64,000 bases of DNA from Arcicella lustrica (GCF_034930985.1 NZ_JAYGIM010000023.1:1-64000); one strand, 5' to 3'; shown: positions 51,960 to 60,873, counted from the first letter of the stretch. The notes: generated by a model not told the origin, from the letters alone. A program made the numbers and translations.

Positions 51960-52315
51960 TTTCTTAATTGTAATTGGCTGTTTCTTAAATGTAAATGGTC
52001 ATTTCTTAATTGTAATTGGCTATTTCTTAAATGTAAATAGTCATTTCTCGATTGTAAGTCGCCATTTCTTGAGTGTAGATGGTCATTTCTTCATTGTAGT
52101 GACCTGTTTCTGAAATGTAAGCAAGTGTTTCGGGAGTGTAATTATTCGTTTCTTAAATGTAAATGGTCATTTCTCGATTGTAAGTATCCATTTCTTCAAT
52201 GTAAATCTTCGTTTCTTGATTGTAAGTCTCTATTTCTTAAATGTAAATGGTCATTTCTCAATTGTAAGTAGCCATTTCTTCAATGTAGTTAGTCGTTTCT
52301 TAATTGTAATTTCAT
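51960..52315. repeat. 21-bp tandem repeat array (about 17 units)
   Basis: Sixteen full 21-nt units plus one partial. Each begins TTTCT and has a core of the type AATGTAA or ATTGTAA, with a variable 7-nt end such as ATGGTCA. The two core types alternate, so the array has a 42-bp higher-order period over most of its length. All frames contain stop codons, so it is not coding as it stands. Confidence 0.95.
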
Positions 52316-52320
52316 AAAAC

Positions 52321-52356
52321 AAAAATCCCCTTCACATCGCTATAAAGGGGATTTTT
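52321..52356 (-). terminator. Terminator downstream of fumC
   Basis: AAAAATCCCCTT (52321-52332) pairs perfectly with AAGGGGATTTTT (52345-52356). T-rich on both sides, so it may work in both directions; fumC ends 112 bp away. Confidence 0.75.
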
Positions 52357-52379
52357 ATGATTTGAAATTATCGAAAATA

Positions 52380-52401
52380 TTGCTCGTGGAGACACGAGCA
52401 A
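52380..52401. repeat. Perfect hairpin TTGCTCGTG / CACGAGCAA
   Basis: A 9-bp perfect stem with GAGA loop, without a T run, between the terminator and the AGCT-word junction repeat (52438-52467) next to the fumC stop codon. Confidence 0.6.
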
Positions 52402-52467
52402 TGGCAATAGGAACAATGGCAATAAGCAATTAAAATTTCAAGGCTCAAAGCTCATAGCTAACAGCTA

Positions 52468-53871
52468 CTACACATTAATATCACCAACCATATCTTCAGG
52501 AATTACCCAAGCGTCAAATTCTTCTGCTGTTAAGTAACCTAAAGCAATAGCTGTTTCTTTTAACGTTGAGCCATTTTTATGTGCAGTCTGAGCAATCTCA
52601 GCCGATTTATAATACCCAATCTTAGTATTCAATGCCGTTACCAACATCAATGAATTGTTTACGTGTTTCTTGATATTTTCGTGTAAAGGTTGAATACCTT
52701 CAGCACATTTATCATTAAACGCCACACAAACATCGCCAATCAAACGGGCAGAGTGTAAGAAGTTGAAAATCATTACAGGTTTAAACACGTTTAATTCAAA
52801 ATGTCCCATCGAACCACCAATACCGATTGCTACATCATTACCCATTACTTGTGCTGAAACCATCGTCATCGCTTCGCATTGTGTTGGGTTAACTTTCCCA
52901 GGCATGATAGATGAACCAGGTTCGTTATCAGGAATATAAATTTCACCAATACCCGAACGTGGACCAGAAGAAAGCATACGCACGTCGTTACCGATTTTCA
53001 TTAAGCTAACTGCTACTGTTTTCAAAGCTCCGTGTGCTTCTACGATAGCATCGTGTGCCGCTAACGCTTCAAATTTATTTTCTGCTGTTACAAAAGGTAA
53101 GCCTGTTAAATCAGCAATGTGTTTTGCTACATTTTCAGAATATCCTTTTGGCGTGTTGATACCTGTTCCTACTGCTGTACCACCTAAAGCTAATTCAGAA
53201 AGGTGAGCTAAAGTATTGTTGATAGCACGTAAACCGTGATCAAGTTGAGAAACATAACCAGAGAATTCTTGTCCTAAAGTTAAAGGCGTAGCATCCATAA
53301 AGTGTGTACGACCAATTTTTACAACATTCTTAAATTCTTTCGCTTTTGCGTCTAGAGTATTACGTAATTTGGTGATTCCTGGAATCGTTACTTCTACCAA
53401 GATTTTGTATGCCGCAATGTGCATCGCTGTTGGGAAAGTATCGTTAGACGACTGCGATTTGTTTACATCATCGTTCGGGTGAACGTATTTTGTTTCATCT
53501 AACAAGTTTCCACCGTTAATTACGTGAGCTCTGTAAGCAACCACTTCATTACAGTTCATGTTTGATTGCGTTCCCGAACCAGTTTGCCAAACTACCAATG
53601 GAAATTGGTCGTCTAATTTTCCTTCTAAGATTTCATCACATACTTGTCCGATAAGATTTTTCTTATCTTCTGCCAAAACACCAGCCTCGAAATTAGTAAT
53701 GGCTGCCGCTTTTTTCAAATAGGCAAACGCACGGATAATTTCTTTTGGCATCTTGTTGATGTCTTGAGCAATAGGAAAGTTCAAGATTGAACGTTGCGTT
53801 TGCGCTCCCCAGTAAACATTCGCAGGCACTTGTACCTTGCCCATCGTGTCTTTTTCTATTCTGTATTCCAT
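52468..53871 (-). CDS. fumC: Class II fumarate hydratase
   Basis: A 467-residue fumarase C, the iron-independent TCA-cycle enzyme hydrating fumarate to malate. Markers: YRIEKDTMGKVQVPANVYWG, WQTGSGTQSNMNCNEV, HPNDDVNKSQSSNDTFPTAMH, GRTHFMDATPLTLGQEFSGY, ALGGTAVGTGIN, and the signature GSSIMPGKVNPTQCEA with the active-site Ser. Length is normal. The promoter is likely the TACCTTTG box at 53959-53952. It stands alone on the minus strand. Confidence 0.97.
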   Translation of the reverse strand: MEYRIEKDTMGKVQVPANVYWGAQTQRSILNFPIAQDINKMPKEIIRAFAYLKKAAAITNFEAGVLAEDKKNLIGQVCDEILEGKLDDQFPLVVWQTGSGTQSNMNCNEVVAYRAHVINGGNLLDETKYVHPNDDVNKSQSSNDTFPTAMHIAAYKILVEVTIPGITKLRNTLDAKAKEFKNVVKIGRTHFMDATPLTLGQEFSGYVSQLDHGLRAINNTLAHLSELALGGTAVGTGINTPKGYSENVAKHIADLTGLPFVTAENKFEALAAHDAIVEAHGALKTVAVSLMKIGNDVRMLSSGPRSGIGEIYIPDNEPGSSIMPGKVNPTQCEAMTMVSAQVMGNDVAIGIGGSMGHFELNVFKPVMIFNFLHSARLIGDVCVAFNDKCAEGIQPLHENIKKHVNNSLMLVTALNTKIGYYKSAEIAQTAHKNGSTLKETAIALGYLTAEEFDAWVIPEDMVGDINV

Positions 53872-53951
53872 TTCTACCTTTTGAAAATATGAGAATTAGC
53901 GAATAAGCTTGCTTCTATTGAACAAGATTATCCTCCGATTAAACTTGAATG

Positions 53952-53959
53952 CAAAGGTA
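53952..53959 (-). promoter_or_regulatory. Putative -7 box TACCTTTG of fumC
   Basis: On the minus strand TACCTTTG lies 80 nt before the fumC ATG. A T-rich stretch lies upstream, but no exact TTG at the -33 spacing. Confidence 0.45.
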
Positions 53960-54021
53960 GAAACGAAAAGGAAACGTAGGACGTTTTTTTGATTTTTTTG
54001 TGGTAAAATGATGAAGGTCAG

Positions 54022-54170
54022 TTTTTAGTTGTCGGCTTTCAGCTTTCGGTAGTCGGATTTCGAATTTTTGAATTCGGTCTTTACTCATGGCATGACTTCA
54101 TTCATGCCATGAGTTGTACTTTATAATTTATAAACAAAACCCGATGACCGAAATCCGAAATCCCCAAGTC
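54022..54170. repeat. Junction repeat with a central 12-bp hairpin
   Basis: Left GGCTTTCAGCTTTCGGTAGT and GTCGGATTTCGAATT; right CCCGATGACCGAAATCCGAA. In the middle ACTCATGGCATG and CATGCCATGAGT form a perfect 12-bp stem (54083-54114). Confidence 0.65.
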
Positions 54171-55796
54171 CTACATCACTTTCGCATCAAATGTTCCAGT
54201 CAGGATTTTGCCGTTTCTTTTTACTTGTAACCAAATTCTATATTTTCCTGCTTGTGGGAAGACGTAAGGGAAATTTACCGTATTGTGATGTTCTGCTTTG
54301 TCGTTTGTATGTAACATATTTGGCATCAAGAAATTGTCTCTTTCTGCTTCTGTCATCATACTTAATTTTGACATGATTTTATCTACACTATCTTTGAAAG
54401 CAGTAGCAGGTAAAATATTAGGTTTCTTTGATGTTTCGTCCAGTCTTTTTTGCATGACAGAAACAGAAGTACTTGAAACTGTTCCAGTTGGATGTAAATG
54501 TATATAAACTGAGCCATCATCTTTTACAATAGCAGCATGTCCCATCATTCCTAAATAAGGTTCAAGTTTAGCTTTTGTTCCATCTGGACTGAGAATACTA
54601 AACTTTAAATCATAGACTTTTCCCATCATTAAAGGTTTATTGGGGTCTTCTTCCCAAACAATACTTGAGCCATCTTGTAATTTGGTTTTAACACCGGGCG
54701 TTCCACAAATTGTAATCAAATCGCTTTTGATACTTGCCTCTTTGGTATTTAACGGATTCGTGATGGCGTAGGCATCGTAAGGGTCTTTTAAAGTACTTGA
54801 ATTAATACCATTACTAATTTGCTTGTTGATTTCTACAGTATCAGCAATGGTATATTGTGCGCCTTGATAACGCATGACATCGGCATATAATAAATACTTG
54901 CCCGCAGGTAAATCAGGTAATTGTGCTTCAAAATTTAAAGTATCTTTTCTGGAAGGATGTAAATGAGCAAAAACATCCATCGTACCTTGACGAATTAAAA
55001 ACAAGTGCATTAATTTTCCATGATCAGGAATGGCATAACTTAGCCAACGTCTTTGTACAGAATTACTATCAATTTGTAATTTTAAAACTGATACACCATT
55101 TTCTTCTATCACTTTTGTGTTGGCAGTATAAGGTTTATAGAGATTTCTTTGATAATCATCCGTCAGACCATTCCACCAATTATTACCTACAAAAAGTAAA
55201 ACACCACAAAAGCTTGCTCCAATCACAGAACCTCTGATTCTCTTTTTCATGGTAGTTCCACTAATTGGTTCACCAACAGTTTGTAAACTATCGCTTGTAC
55301 TTGCACCAATAATGGTTGTTAGCAAGCCAACTAACAATAAACCTAAACCTGCTAAAACCCAACCTAAAGATGGTGACATCGCACGTTTGGCAGTAGCAAT
55401 GGCAACTAAAGGAACTATCAAACTTCCTTTTCCACGACTACCGATGATTTCTACTTGTACACTGGCAGCACCAGAATTCATCAACCAGATTTGTCCTTCG
55501 TAACGTCCAGCTTGGTTTGCTACAGGAAAAGCTTCATCTGAACGAGGAGAACCTTCATCACCAAACCAATAATAAATAGGTTTAATATTTACTTTCTGAA
55601 TATCGTTAGCATCTGCAATTACCGTTACTTTCGCTGTTCCCGGAATAACATCAGGCGGTTGAACATATACTTGCAAAGCATATTTACCAGCATTTCCTTC
55701 AAAAACAACACCCGAACTACCAATATGAGCTTGAATTGGATAAGTAAAACAAAGGCTTAGGAGTAATAAAAAACTGTTTAACAATATATTTTTCAT
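54171..55796 (-). CDS. Exported membrane protein with His-rich YtkA/CopC-like domains
   Basis: A 541-residue protein. Signal peptide (LLLLSLCFTYPIQA), then a CopC/YtkA-like beta domain starting AHIGSSGVVFEGNAG; two TM segments at about residues 145-168 (LGWVLAGLGLLLVGLLTTII) and 190-207; then two extracytoplasmic domains with HDGK-type motifs: PDHGKLMHLFLIRQGTMDVFAHLHPS (DHGKLMHLFL, FAHLHPS) and MMGHAAIVKDDGSVYIHLHPT. Such paired HxH motifs are seen in YtkA-like and copper-handling proteins, so metal (copper) binding is a reasonable guess but not shown. It is 60 bp downstream of a multi-span membrane gene, probably an operon. Confidence 0.6.
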   Translation of the reverse strand: MKNILLNSFLLLLSLCFTYPIQAHIGSSGVVFEGNAGKYALQVYVQPPDVIPGTAKVTVIADANDIQKVNIKPIYYWFGDEGSPRSDEAFPVANQAGRYEGQIWLMNSGAASVQVEIIGSRGKGSLIVPLVAIATAKRAMSPSLGWVLAGLGLLLVGLLTTIIGASTSDSLQTVGEPISGTTMKKRIRGSVIGASFCGVLLFVGNNWWNGLTDDYQRNLYKPYTANTKVIEENGVSVLKLQIDSNSVQRRWLSYAIPDHGKLMHLFLIRQGTMDVFAHLHPSRKDTLNFEAQLPDLPAGKYLLYADVMRYQGAQYTIADTVEINKQISNGINSSTLKDPYDAYAITNPLNTKEASIKSDLITICGTPGVKTKLQDGSSIVWEEDPNKPLMMGKVYDLKFSILSPDGTKAKLEPYLGMMGHAAIVKDDGSVYIHLHPTGTVSSTSVSVMQKRLDETSKKPNILPATAFKDSVDKIMSKLSMMTEAERDNFLMPNMLHTNDKAEHHNTVNFPYVFPQAGKYRIWLQVKRNGKILTGTFDAKVM

Positions 55797-55856
55797 AGTA
55801 TAATTTTCTTTTAAGGCTTGTAAAGAATTTAAAAGCTCGTAATCTAAAGCTCATCT

Positions 55857-57089
55857 CTATCGCTGAACCTTCTGCATCCATTTCCCCCAAAGCAAACCAA
55901 CTCTTGCCGATAAAATACCAAGTAACAATGCAATTCCTCCGCCTTTTGCCCAAGCTTCTATGCCTTCAGTAACATCCCAAGGAGCAAATTTGTAACGATA
56001 TTCCCAATCAGCACTGCTACTATACGACCATGCGTCTGACTGGAAGAACCAGTTACGTGCATAAGGTGATTCAAGCAAGAAATTTCCTGCTGGATATTGA
56101 ATAATCAAGAAAGTAGCTAAGAAACCAAAGCCCATTAGTATTGCTAAAAACCAATCATTTTTTGCACCGAATTTTGTAGTCAAAATATCAATCACCATTG
56201 CTGGGAAAACTAATAATAAAGGGAAAGCCGTCGTCTGATAAAAAGTAACAGGATTGGCAATTGGACCCAATAAAGGTTCTGCGGGGAACATTCTAAGCGT
56301 TGCATTGATAGCAATGTAATAAATCATGTAAATTAAAGCGGAATAAGTAGCGCCCCATTTACTGCCAGATGCCCTTGAAAAAGGAATAATTAATAAAGGA
56401 AACAATGCAGAACCTATTTGGTAAAATAATGCACCGTGCATATTCCATCTTCCCAAAAATTCAAACATAAAAGTATAAGCAGTTGCTAATACCATGCCTG
56501 CGGTAAAGATAAAAATCCAACGTAAACGGATATTTCTTGCTTCGTTTTGTTCCTTCGTTAAACTTGCTATTTTTTCTTTTCTATTCAAAATGGCTAAAAC
56601 CATAATCATCGCTCCAATCTGAATAGAAATTAATCCCAAAAGTAAAACTGTATGCGGAGGCGAAAAAATTTGAACATCTAAGCCATAAGTATTATGCCAC
56701 CAATCATCAAAAGGAGCGGAAGTTCCTGCGGCAAAACCTCCCCAAATACAAAACATTCCGCCCAATGAGCTATAGAAAATCCCCCAGAAATTTACCATTT
56801 TGCCTTTTTCTGTAGCATTTCCCCAAAAAGAAGTTTTTAATACTTGAAATCCTGAAATAATTCCTGCGAAAGCCGCACCAATATAAATTAAATTGTGTGG
56901 CGCAGAGAAAAGCCCATCTCTGCCAATCGTCATGTGCCAAGCAATATCCCACAGAATACCACTGATAACTAAACATGAACAAATAGCAACAACATAAACA
57001 TACATTGGAATGCCTAAAAGAAGACTGGCGAAACTTGTTTTACTTTGATGAGTGTGTAATGGATGACTTAATGTGCTTGTTGATTCCAT
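55857..57089 (-). CDS. Polytopic membrane protein of unknown function
   Basis: A 410-residue protein with about ten TM segments. The N-terminus is His-rich (HPLHTHQSK). Loops or helix ends carry WDIAWHMTIGRDGLFSAPHN and IFSPPHTVLLLG; these His/Asp pairs in membrane segments could bind metal or heme. I do not recognise the family. It is the first gene of a likely operon with the His-rich exported protein, suggesting the two work together in metal or redox handling. Confidence 0.6.
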   Translation of the reverse strand: MESTSTLSHPLHTHQSKTSFASLLLGIPMYVYVVAICSCLVISGILWDIAWHMTIGRDGLFSAPHNLIYIGAAFAGIISGFQVLKTSFWGNATEKGKMVNFWGIFYSSLGGMFCIWGGFAAGTSAPFDDWWHNTYGLDVQIFSPPHTVLLLGLISIQIGAMIMVLAILNRKEKIASLTKEQNEARNIRLRWIFIFTAGMVLATAYTFMFEFLGRWNMHGALFYQIGSALFPLLIIPFSRASGSKWGATYSALIYMIYYIAINATLRMFPAEPLLGPIANPVTFYQTTAFPLLLVFPAMVIDILTTKFGAKNDWFLAILMGFGFLATFLIIQYPAGNFLLESPYARNWFFQSDAWSYSSSADWEYRYKFAPWDVTEGIEAWAKGGGIALLLGILSARVGLLWGKWMQKVQR

Positions 57090-57237
57090 TTTGTTAAATA
57101 ATTTTAGAAGAGGATTTATTGAATTCTGTAATTAAAATTAAGGAATAAAATCAAGATAATCAGCCTATAGAGATTTTAGTTTGAAAGCATAGATGCTAAA
57201 AACTATTCAAGGGTTGCAAGAACTTATCCCTCACAAA

Positions 57238-57268
57238 TTGTATTCCTCCATAAGTCTTGATAGTTTTG
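57238..57268 (+). promoter_or_regulatory. Promoter of the DUF4494/polX operon
   Basis: TTG (57238-57240), 20 nt, TAGTTTTG (57261-57268): full match to TTG-N19-20-TAnnTTTG. The leader of about 160 nt contains the REP-like palindrome. Confidence 0.65.
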
Positions 57269-57320
57269 TGTAATTGTAAAAAATACAAGGAAAAGGTCTT
57301 AAATAAAATTTGGCGAAGTA

Positions 57321-57410
57321 AACCTCACCCCCAACCCCCTCTCCTGTTGAGAGGGGGCTTTTCAAAATTAAAGTTCCCCTCTCAACAGGAGAGGGGTTAG
57401 GGGTGAGGTT
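57321..57410. repeat. REP-like inverted repeat (CCCCTCTC...GAGAGGGG)
   Basis: AACCTCACCCCCAACCCCCT on the left and GGGGTTAGGGGTGAGGTT on the right are near-complements, each with an inner stem CCCTCTCCTGTTGAGAGGG type. Such sequences are scattered in many Bacteroidota genomes. Here it lies in the 5' leader of the DUF4494 gene. Confidence 0.75.
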
Positions 57411-57432
57411 GTTCATATTAAAACAACAAAAC

Positions 57433-57948
57433 ATGGCAACTTGGTATTTAGGTAAAATACGTTACCAACGTGAAGACGAAGCGGGTTCTTTAAAAACAAT
57501 TAATGAAGCATACTTAGTTGATGCAGTTTCTTATACAGAAGCAGAAGCAAGAATGTTTGAAGTAGTAGCAAGTAATACACCTGATTTTCAGTTGATTAAT
57601 TTAGCTAAAATGAAACTCAGTGAAGTTTTCTTTGAAGAAAATGGCTCGGAGATTTGGTATAAAGCCAAGGTACAATACATTACTTTCGACGAAAAAACAC
57701 AGAAAGAAAAGAAAGTACCACACATGATGTTAATTAATGCTGATAATCCTAAAGATGTGTATGAAGCTTTAGTGAAAAACTTAGGTAATCTGAACGATTA
57801 TCTGATTACAGACATTAACCTAACAACCATTTTGGAAGTATGTCCTTACGTTCCTGAAAATGAATTGTTGAAAAAAGGAAATTTTAGACCAGTAGCAGAG
57901 GTTTTGGCTGAACAAGAAACAAAATTATCAGAACAAGCGAATCAATAA
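57433..57948 (+). CDS. DUF4494-domain protein
   Basis: A 171-residue protein; MATWYLGKIRYQREDEAG and TINEAYLVDAVSYTEAEARM are the DUF4494 signature. The family is essentially restricted to Bacteroidota and has no known role. ATG 57433 is chosen because the frame upstream is inside the REP-like repeat. It lies 12 bp before polX and is surely co-transcribed. Confidence 0.88.
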   Translation: MATWYLGKIRYQREDEAGSLKTINEAYLVDAVSYTEAEARMFEVVASNTPDFQLINLAKMKLSEVFFEENGSEIWYKAKVQYITFDEKTQKEKKVPHMMLINADNPKDVYEALVKNLGNLNDYLITDINLTTILEVCPYVPENELLKKGNFRPVAEVLAEQETKLSEQANQ

Positions 57949-57960
57949 ATTGAATCAGCA

Positions 57961-59640
57961 ATGAATAACGAAGACATTGTCGCCTTACTTGAACTCTCGG
58001 TAAAGCTGCTTGAATTACACGACGAAAACGAATTCAAAATCAAAAATCTTGGTTTTGCTGTTCGTGCTTTGGATAAAACTACCGAAGATTTATTGAATAT
58101 GTCGGTAGCTCAATTAGCTACTTTGCCAAGTGTTGGGAAAAGTATTGCTGGAAAAATTGATGAAATCCGACAAACGGGAACGACACAAGAATTAACAGAA
58201 TTACTTGCTCGCACGCCCGAAGGTGTATTGGATATGCTCAATATCAAAGGCATTGGTCCCAAAAAAGTACGCACAATTTGGCAGGAACTCAACATTACTG
58301 ATACTCGTGAATTGCTTTTAGCTTGTGAAAATGGCGAAGTAGCTAAATTGAAAGGTTTTGGAGATAAAATTCAAAATACCATCAAAGAATCTATTTTGTA
58401 TGCACAATCGAATACAGGAAAGCTTCGCATGGAGAAAGGAGAGGAGTTGGCGCAAGTATTATTCGATGAGCTGGAAAAACATTTTGAACAAGTATCTATC
58501 GTTGGCGATGTCAGACGTAAAAATGAAATTGTAGAAACCATTCAATTGGTGGTAGGGCATGATAAACCTTGGGAAGTACAAAAGCTTATCAATTCATTAC
58601 CTACTTTACAACAAGATGAAAAGATTTCTTCTCCTTTTGCATGGAGAGGGCATTTTGAAGGGAAAGCTATTGATATTGAAGTGCTTATTTGCTCGCCTGC
58701 TCAGTTTGTAAACCAAGTATTTATTTACTCAGCTTCTCCAAAGCATTTGGCAAGTCAAAACATTTTAAAGACTGTTCAGAAACAAGTTTTTGATTCGGAG
58801 GAAGCCATTTATTCAAGTGTAAATATTCCTTATATCATTCCAGAAATGAGAGAAGGTAATTTTGAATTCGATTGGGTACAAAAACATCAAAATGATGAAT
58901 TAATTACTTGGGATGGTCTCAAAGGTATTTTGCATAATCACTCTACTTATTCAGATGGTAAACATTCTTTAAAAGAAATGGCTGATTATTGTAGAGAATT
59001 AGGCTTTGAATATTTGGGAATTGCTGACCATTCAAAAACTGCTTCTTATGCCAAAGGACTTTCGGAAGAAAGAGTCTTTGAACAACACGCTGAAATTGAT
59101 AAATTGAATCAAGCTTATTCGTTGATGACAGACAGACCTTTTAAAATACTAAAAGGCATAGAATCTGATATTTTGGGCGATGGTTCTCTGGATTATCCAG
59201 ATGATGTCTTAAAAAGCTTTGATTATATCGTTGCTTCAATTCATCAAAATCTTAAAATGACAGAAGAAAAAGCGATGTCAAGAATTATTGGAGCGATTGA
59301 AAATCCTTATACAACGATACTTGGACATCCAACTGGAAGATTATTATTATCAAGAGCAGGTTATCCCGTCGATTATAAAAAGATGATAGATGCTTGCGCT
59401 GCCAATAATGTAATCATTGAAATCAATGCCAGTCCTTATCGTTTAGATTTAGATTGGCGATGGATACAATACGCTTTAGAAAAAGATGTAAAACTTTCTA
59501 TCAATCCAGATGCACACGAAAAAGATGGATATTTTGATATGCACTATGGTGTTGCCGTAGCTCGCAAAGGAGGTTTAACGAAAGAAATGACATTCAATGC
59601 CTTGAATCTGCAAGAAATTGAAACGTATTTAAAAAAGTAA
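57961..59640 (+). CDS. polX: PolX-family protein with degenerate polymerase site and intact PHP domain
   Basis: A 559-residue PolX. Helix-hairpin-helix elements: LPSVGKSIAGKIDEI (55-69) and LNIKGIGPKKVRTIW (93-107). The nucleotidyltransferase block reads VGDVRRKNEIVETIQLVV (181-198), where active PolX enzymes read about GSxRRxxxxxxDxD; both metal Asp positions are Thr193 and Gln195, so polymerisation is unlikely. The C-terminal PHP domain is complete: GILHNHSTYSDGKHS, GIADHSKT, GIESDIL, VASIHQN, ILGHPTGR, INASPYRLD, INPDAH, so 3'-5' exonuclease or AP-endonuclease-type activity is probably kept. Role: base-excision repair end processing. Confidence 0.9.
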   Translation: MNNEDIVALLELSVKLLELHDENEFKIKNLGFAVRALDKTTEDLLNMSVAQLATLPSVGKSIAGKIDEIRQTGTTQELTELLARTPEGVLDMLNIKGIGPKKVRTIWQELNITDTRELLLACENGEVAKLKGFGDKIQNTIKESILYAQSNTGKLRMEKGEELAQVLFDELEKHFEQVSIVGDVRRKNEIVETIQLVVGHDKPWEVQKLINSLPTLQQDEKISSPFAWRGHFEGKAIDIEVLICSPAQFVNQVFIYSASPKHLASQNILKTVQKQVFDSEEAIYSSVNIPYIIPEMREGNFEFDWVQKHQNDELITWDGLKGILHNHSTYSDGKHSLKEMADYCRELGFEYLGIADHSKTASYAKGLSEERVFEQHAEIDKLNQAYSLMTDRPFKILKGIESDILGDGSLDYPDDVLKSFDYIVASIHQNLKMTEEKAMSRIIGAIENPYTTILGHPTGRLLLSRAGYPVDYKKMIDACAANNVIIEINASPYRLDLDWRWIQYALEKDVKLSINPDAHEKDGYFDMHYGVAVARKGGLTKEMTFNALNLQEIETYLKK

Positions 59641-59684
59641 ATCTTTAAGATAATTGATAAAAACACAAATGGCATCCGTCTAAA

Positions 59685-60833
59685 CTCTACCCGATATACA
59701 CATCTTTCAATGATGTTCTTTGCAGTATTGTTTTAGGCTTCTCTTTACTGATATAATTAAACAATTAGAATGCCAAAGAAAAGTCAATCAAATCATCAAT
59801 TGAAAGATATGGGCTTGGATAAAAGCCCGTAAACGATTGATCAATCAAATAAATTTCTTTTGAAGAGAAAGTTATCGTTGGCTTAAAAGTATAGAAAAGG
59901 CTCATAAAGTCTGTCATTTAGCAACATCAATGACGGTTATTGCAGACCGAGAAGCCGATATTTATCAAGCCTTAGATTCCTTTAGCAATCAACTAAAAAT
60001 TGACTTTGTGATTCGTATGTGAATCACAAAGTCCTATTGAAACAACTATCAAAGGACAAAAGATAAAAGACATTTTATCGAATACTCCTATTAATACCTC
60101 TTATAGCATCAAGTTGCCTGCCACCGATAAACGCAGTAAACATGAAGCTGAGTTAAGCGTTAAATGGGTTCAAGTCCAGATTAAAAGACCCGGGAATAGC
60201 TTATCGAATCATCTGTCAAAGTCTATTAAGGTAAATGTGATTGAGGTCAAAGAACAAGATAATATCGTTGTCAATAATGGAGAGCCTATCCATTGGATAC
60301 TATTGACCTCTCATAAAATAGCAAGCTTTGAGGATGCTTACCAAATCATTCAATGGTACACTTGGAGATGGTTTATCGAATAGCTTTTTAGACTCCTTAA
60401 ATCTCAAGGTCTTGATATAATTAATTCAACAATAAAATAACAACTTATGAGTCTCTGAGAAAGCTCTCATTAATTGCACTCCAAGCAGCAATAAGCGTTT
60501 TACAGTTACTTATAACTAGGGATTCTCATACACCACAACCCATAGAAGATGTTTTTTCTCAGGACGAAATCAATGTCTTGAAAGTACTTTTTCCAACGTT
60601 GGAAGGAAATACAGAAAAACTCAAAAACCCTTACAGTCCATCAGAGTTAAAATTTGCCCTCTGGGTAATAGCACGATTAGCTGGGTGGAGTGGTTATCAA
60701 AAACAAACTCCACCTGGACCAATTACATTACATAGAGGTTTATTAAAGTTTAAACAGCTCTTTGATGGATTTGAAATCGCTAAAACAATACAGCAACAAA
60801 GAACTGATTGAAAAATGTGTATATAGGGTAGAG
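59685..60833. mobile_element. Decayed IS4-type insertion sequence
   Basis: Imperfect terminal inverted repeats CTCTACCCGATATACACAT (59685) and its complement ending TATATAGGGTAGAG (60833), 20 of about 23 positions matching, enclose a broken transposase gene. No matching target duplication is visible beside them. Confidence 0.85.
59770..60811 (+). pseudogene. IS4-family transposase, inactivated
   Basis: Fragments in several frames: MPKKSQSNHQLKDMG; then ESYRWLKSIEKAHKVCH and VIADREADIYQALDSF (second DDE Asp); then IHWILLTSHKI and IQWYTWRWFIE, whose Y-x2-R-x3-E signature is followed directly by TAG where a Gln codon is expected, then LFRLLKSQGL; and a C-terminal piece LKFALWVIARLAGWSGY. At least four stop codons or frame breaks, and the region with the first catalytic Asp is missing. 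Total length is about 100 codons short of an intact relative. Confidence 0.85.
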
Positions 60834-60873
60834 GTATAACTCATGCCATGAGTGATTTTGTGCGAATACGCTA

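Noticed and set aside
51960..52315. Possible CRISPR array or coding heptad-repeat protein
   Set aside because: Units are contiguous without unique spacers of normal length, and every frame is cut by stop codons.
60168..60186. GGTTCAAGTCC, similar to a tRNA T-arm
   Set aside because: No matching acceptor, D-arm or anticodon stem around it; it lies within transposase coding sequence.
59676..60842. Target site duplication flanking the IS
   Set aside because: The 9 bp on the left (CCGTCTAAA) and on the right (GTATAACTC) do not match.
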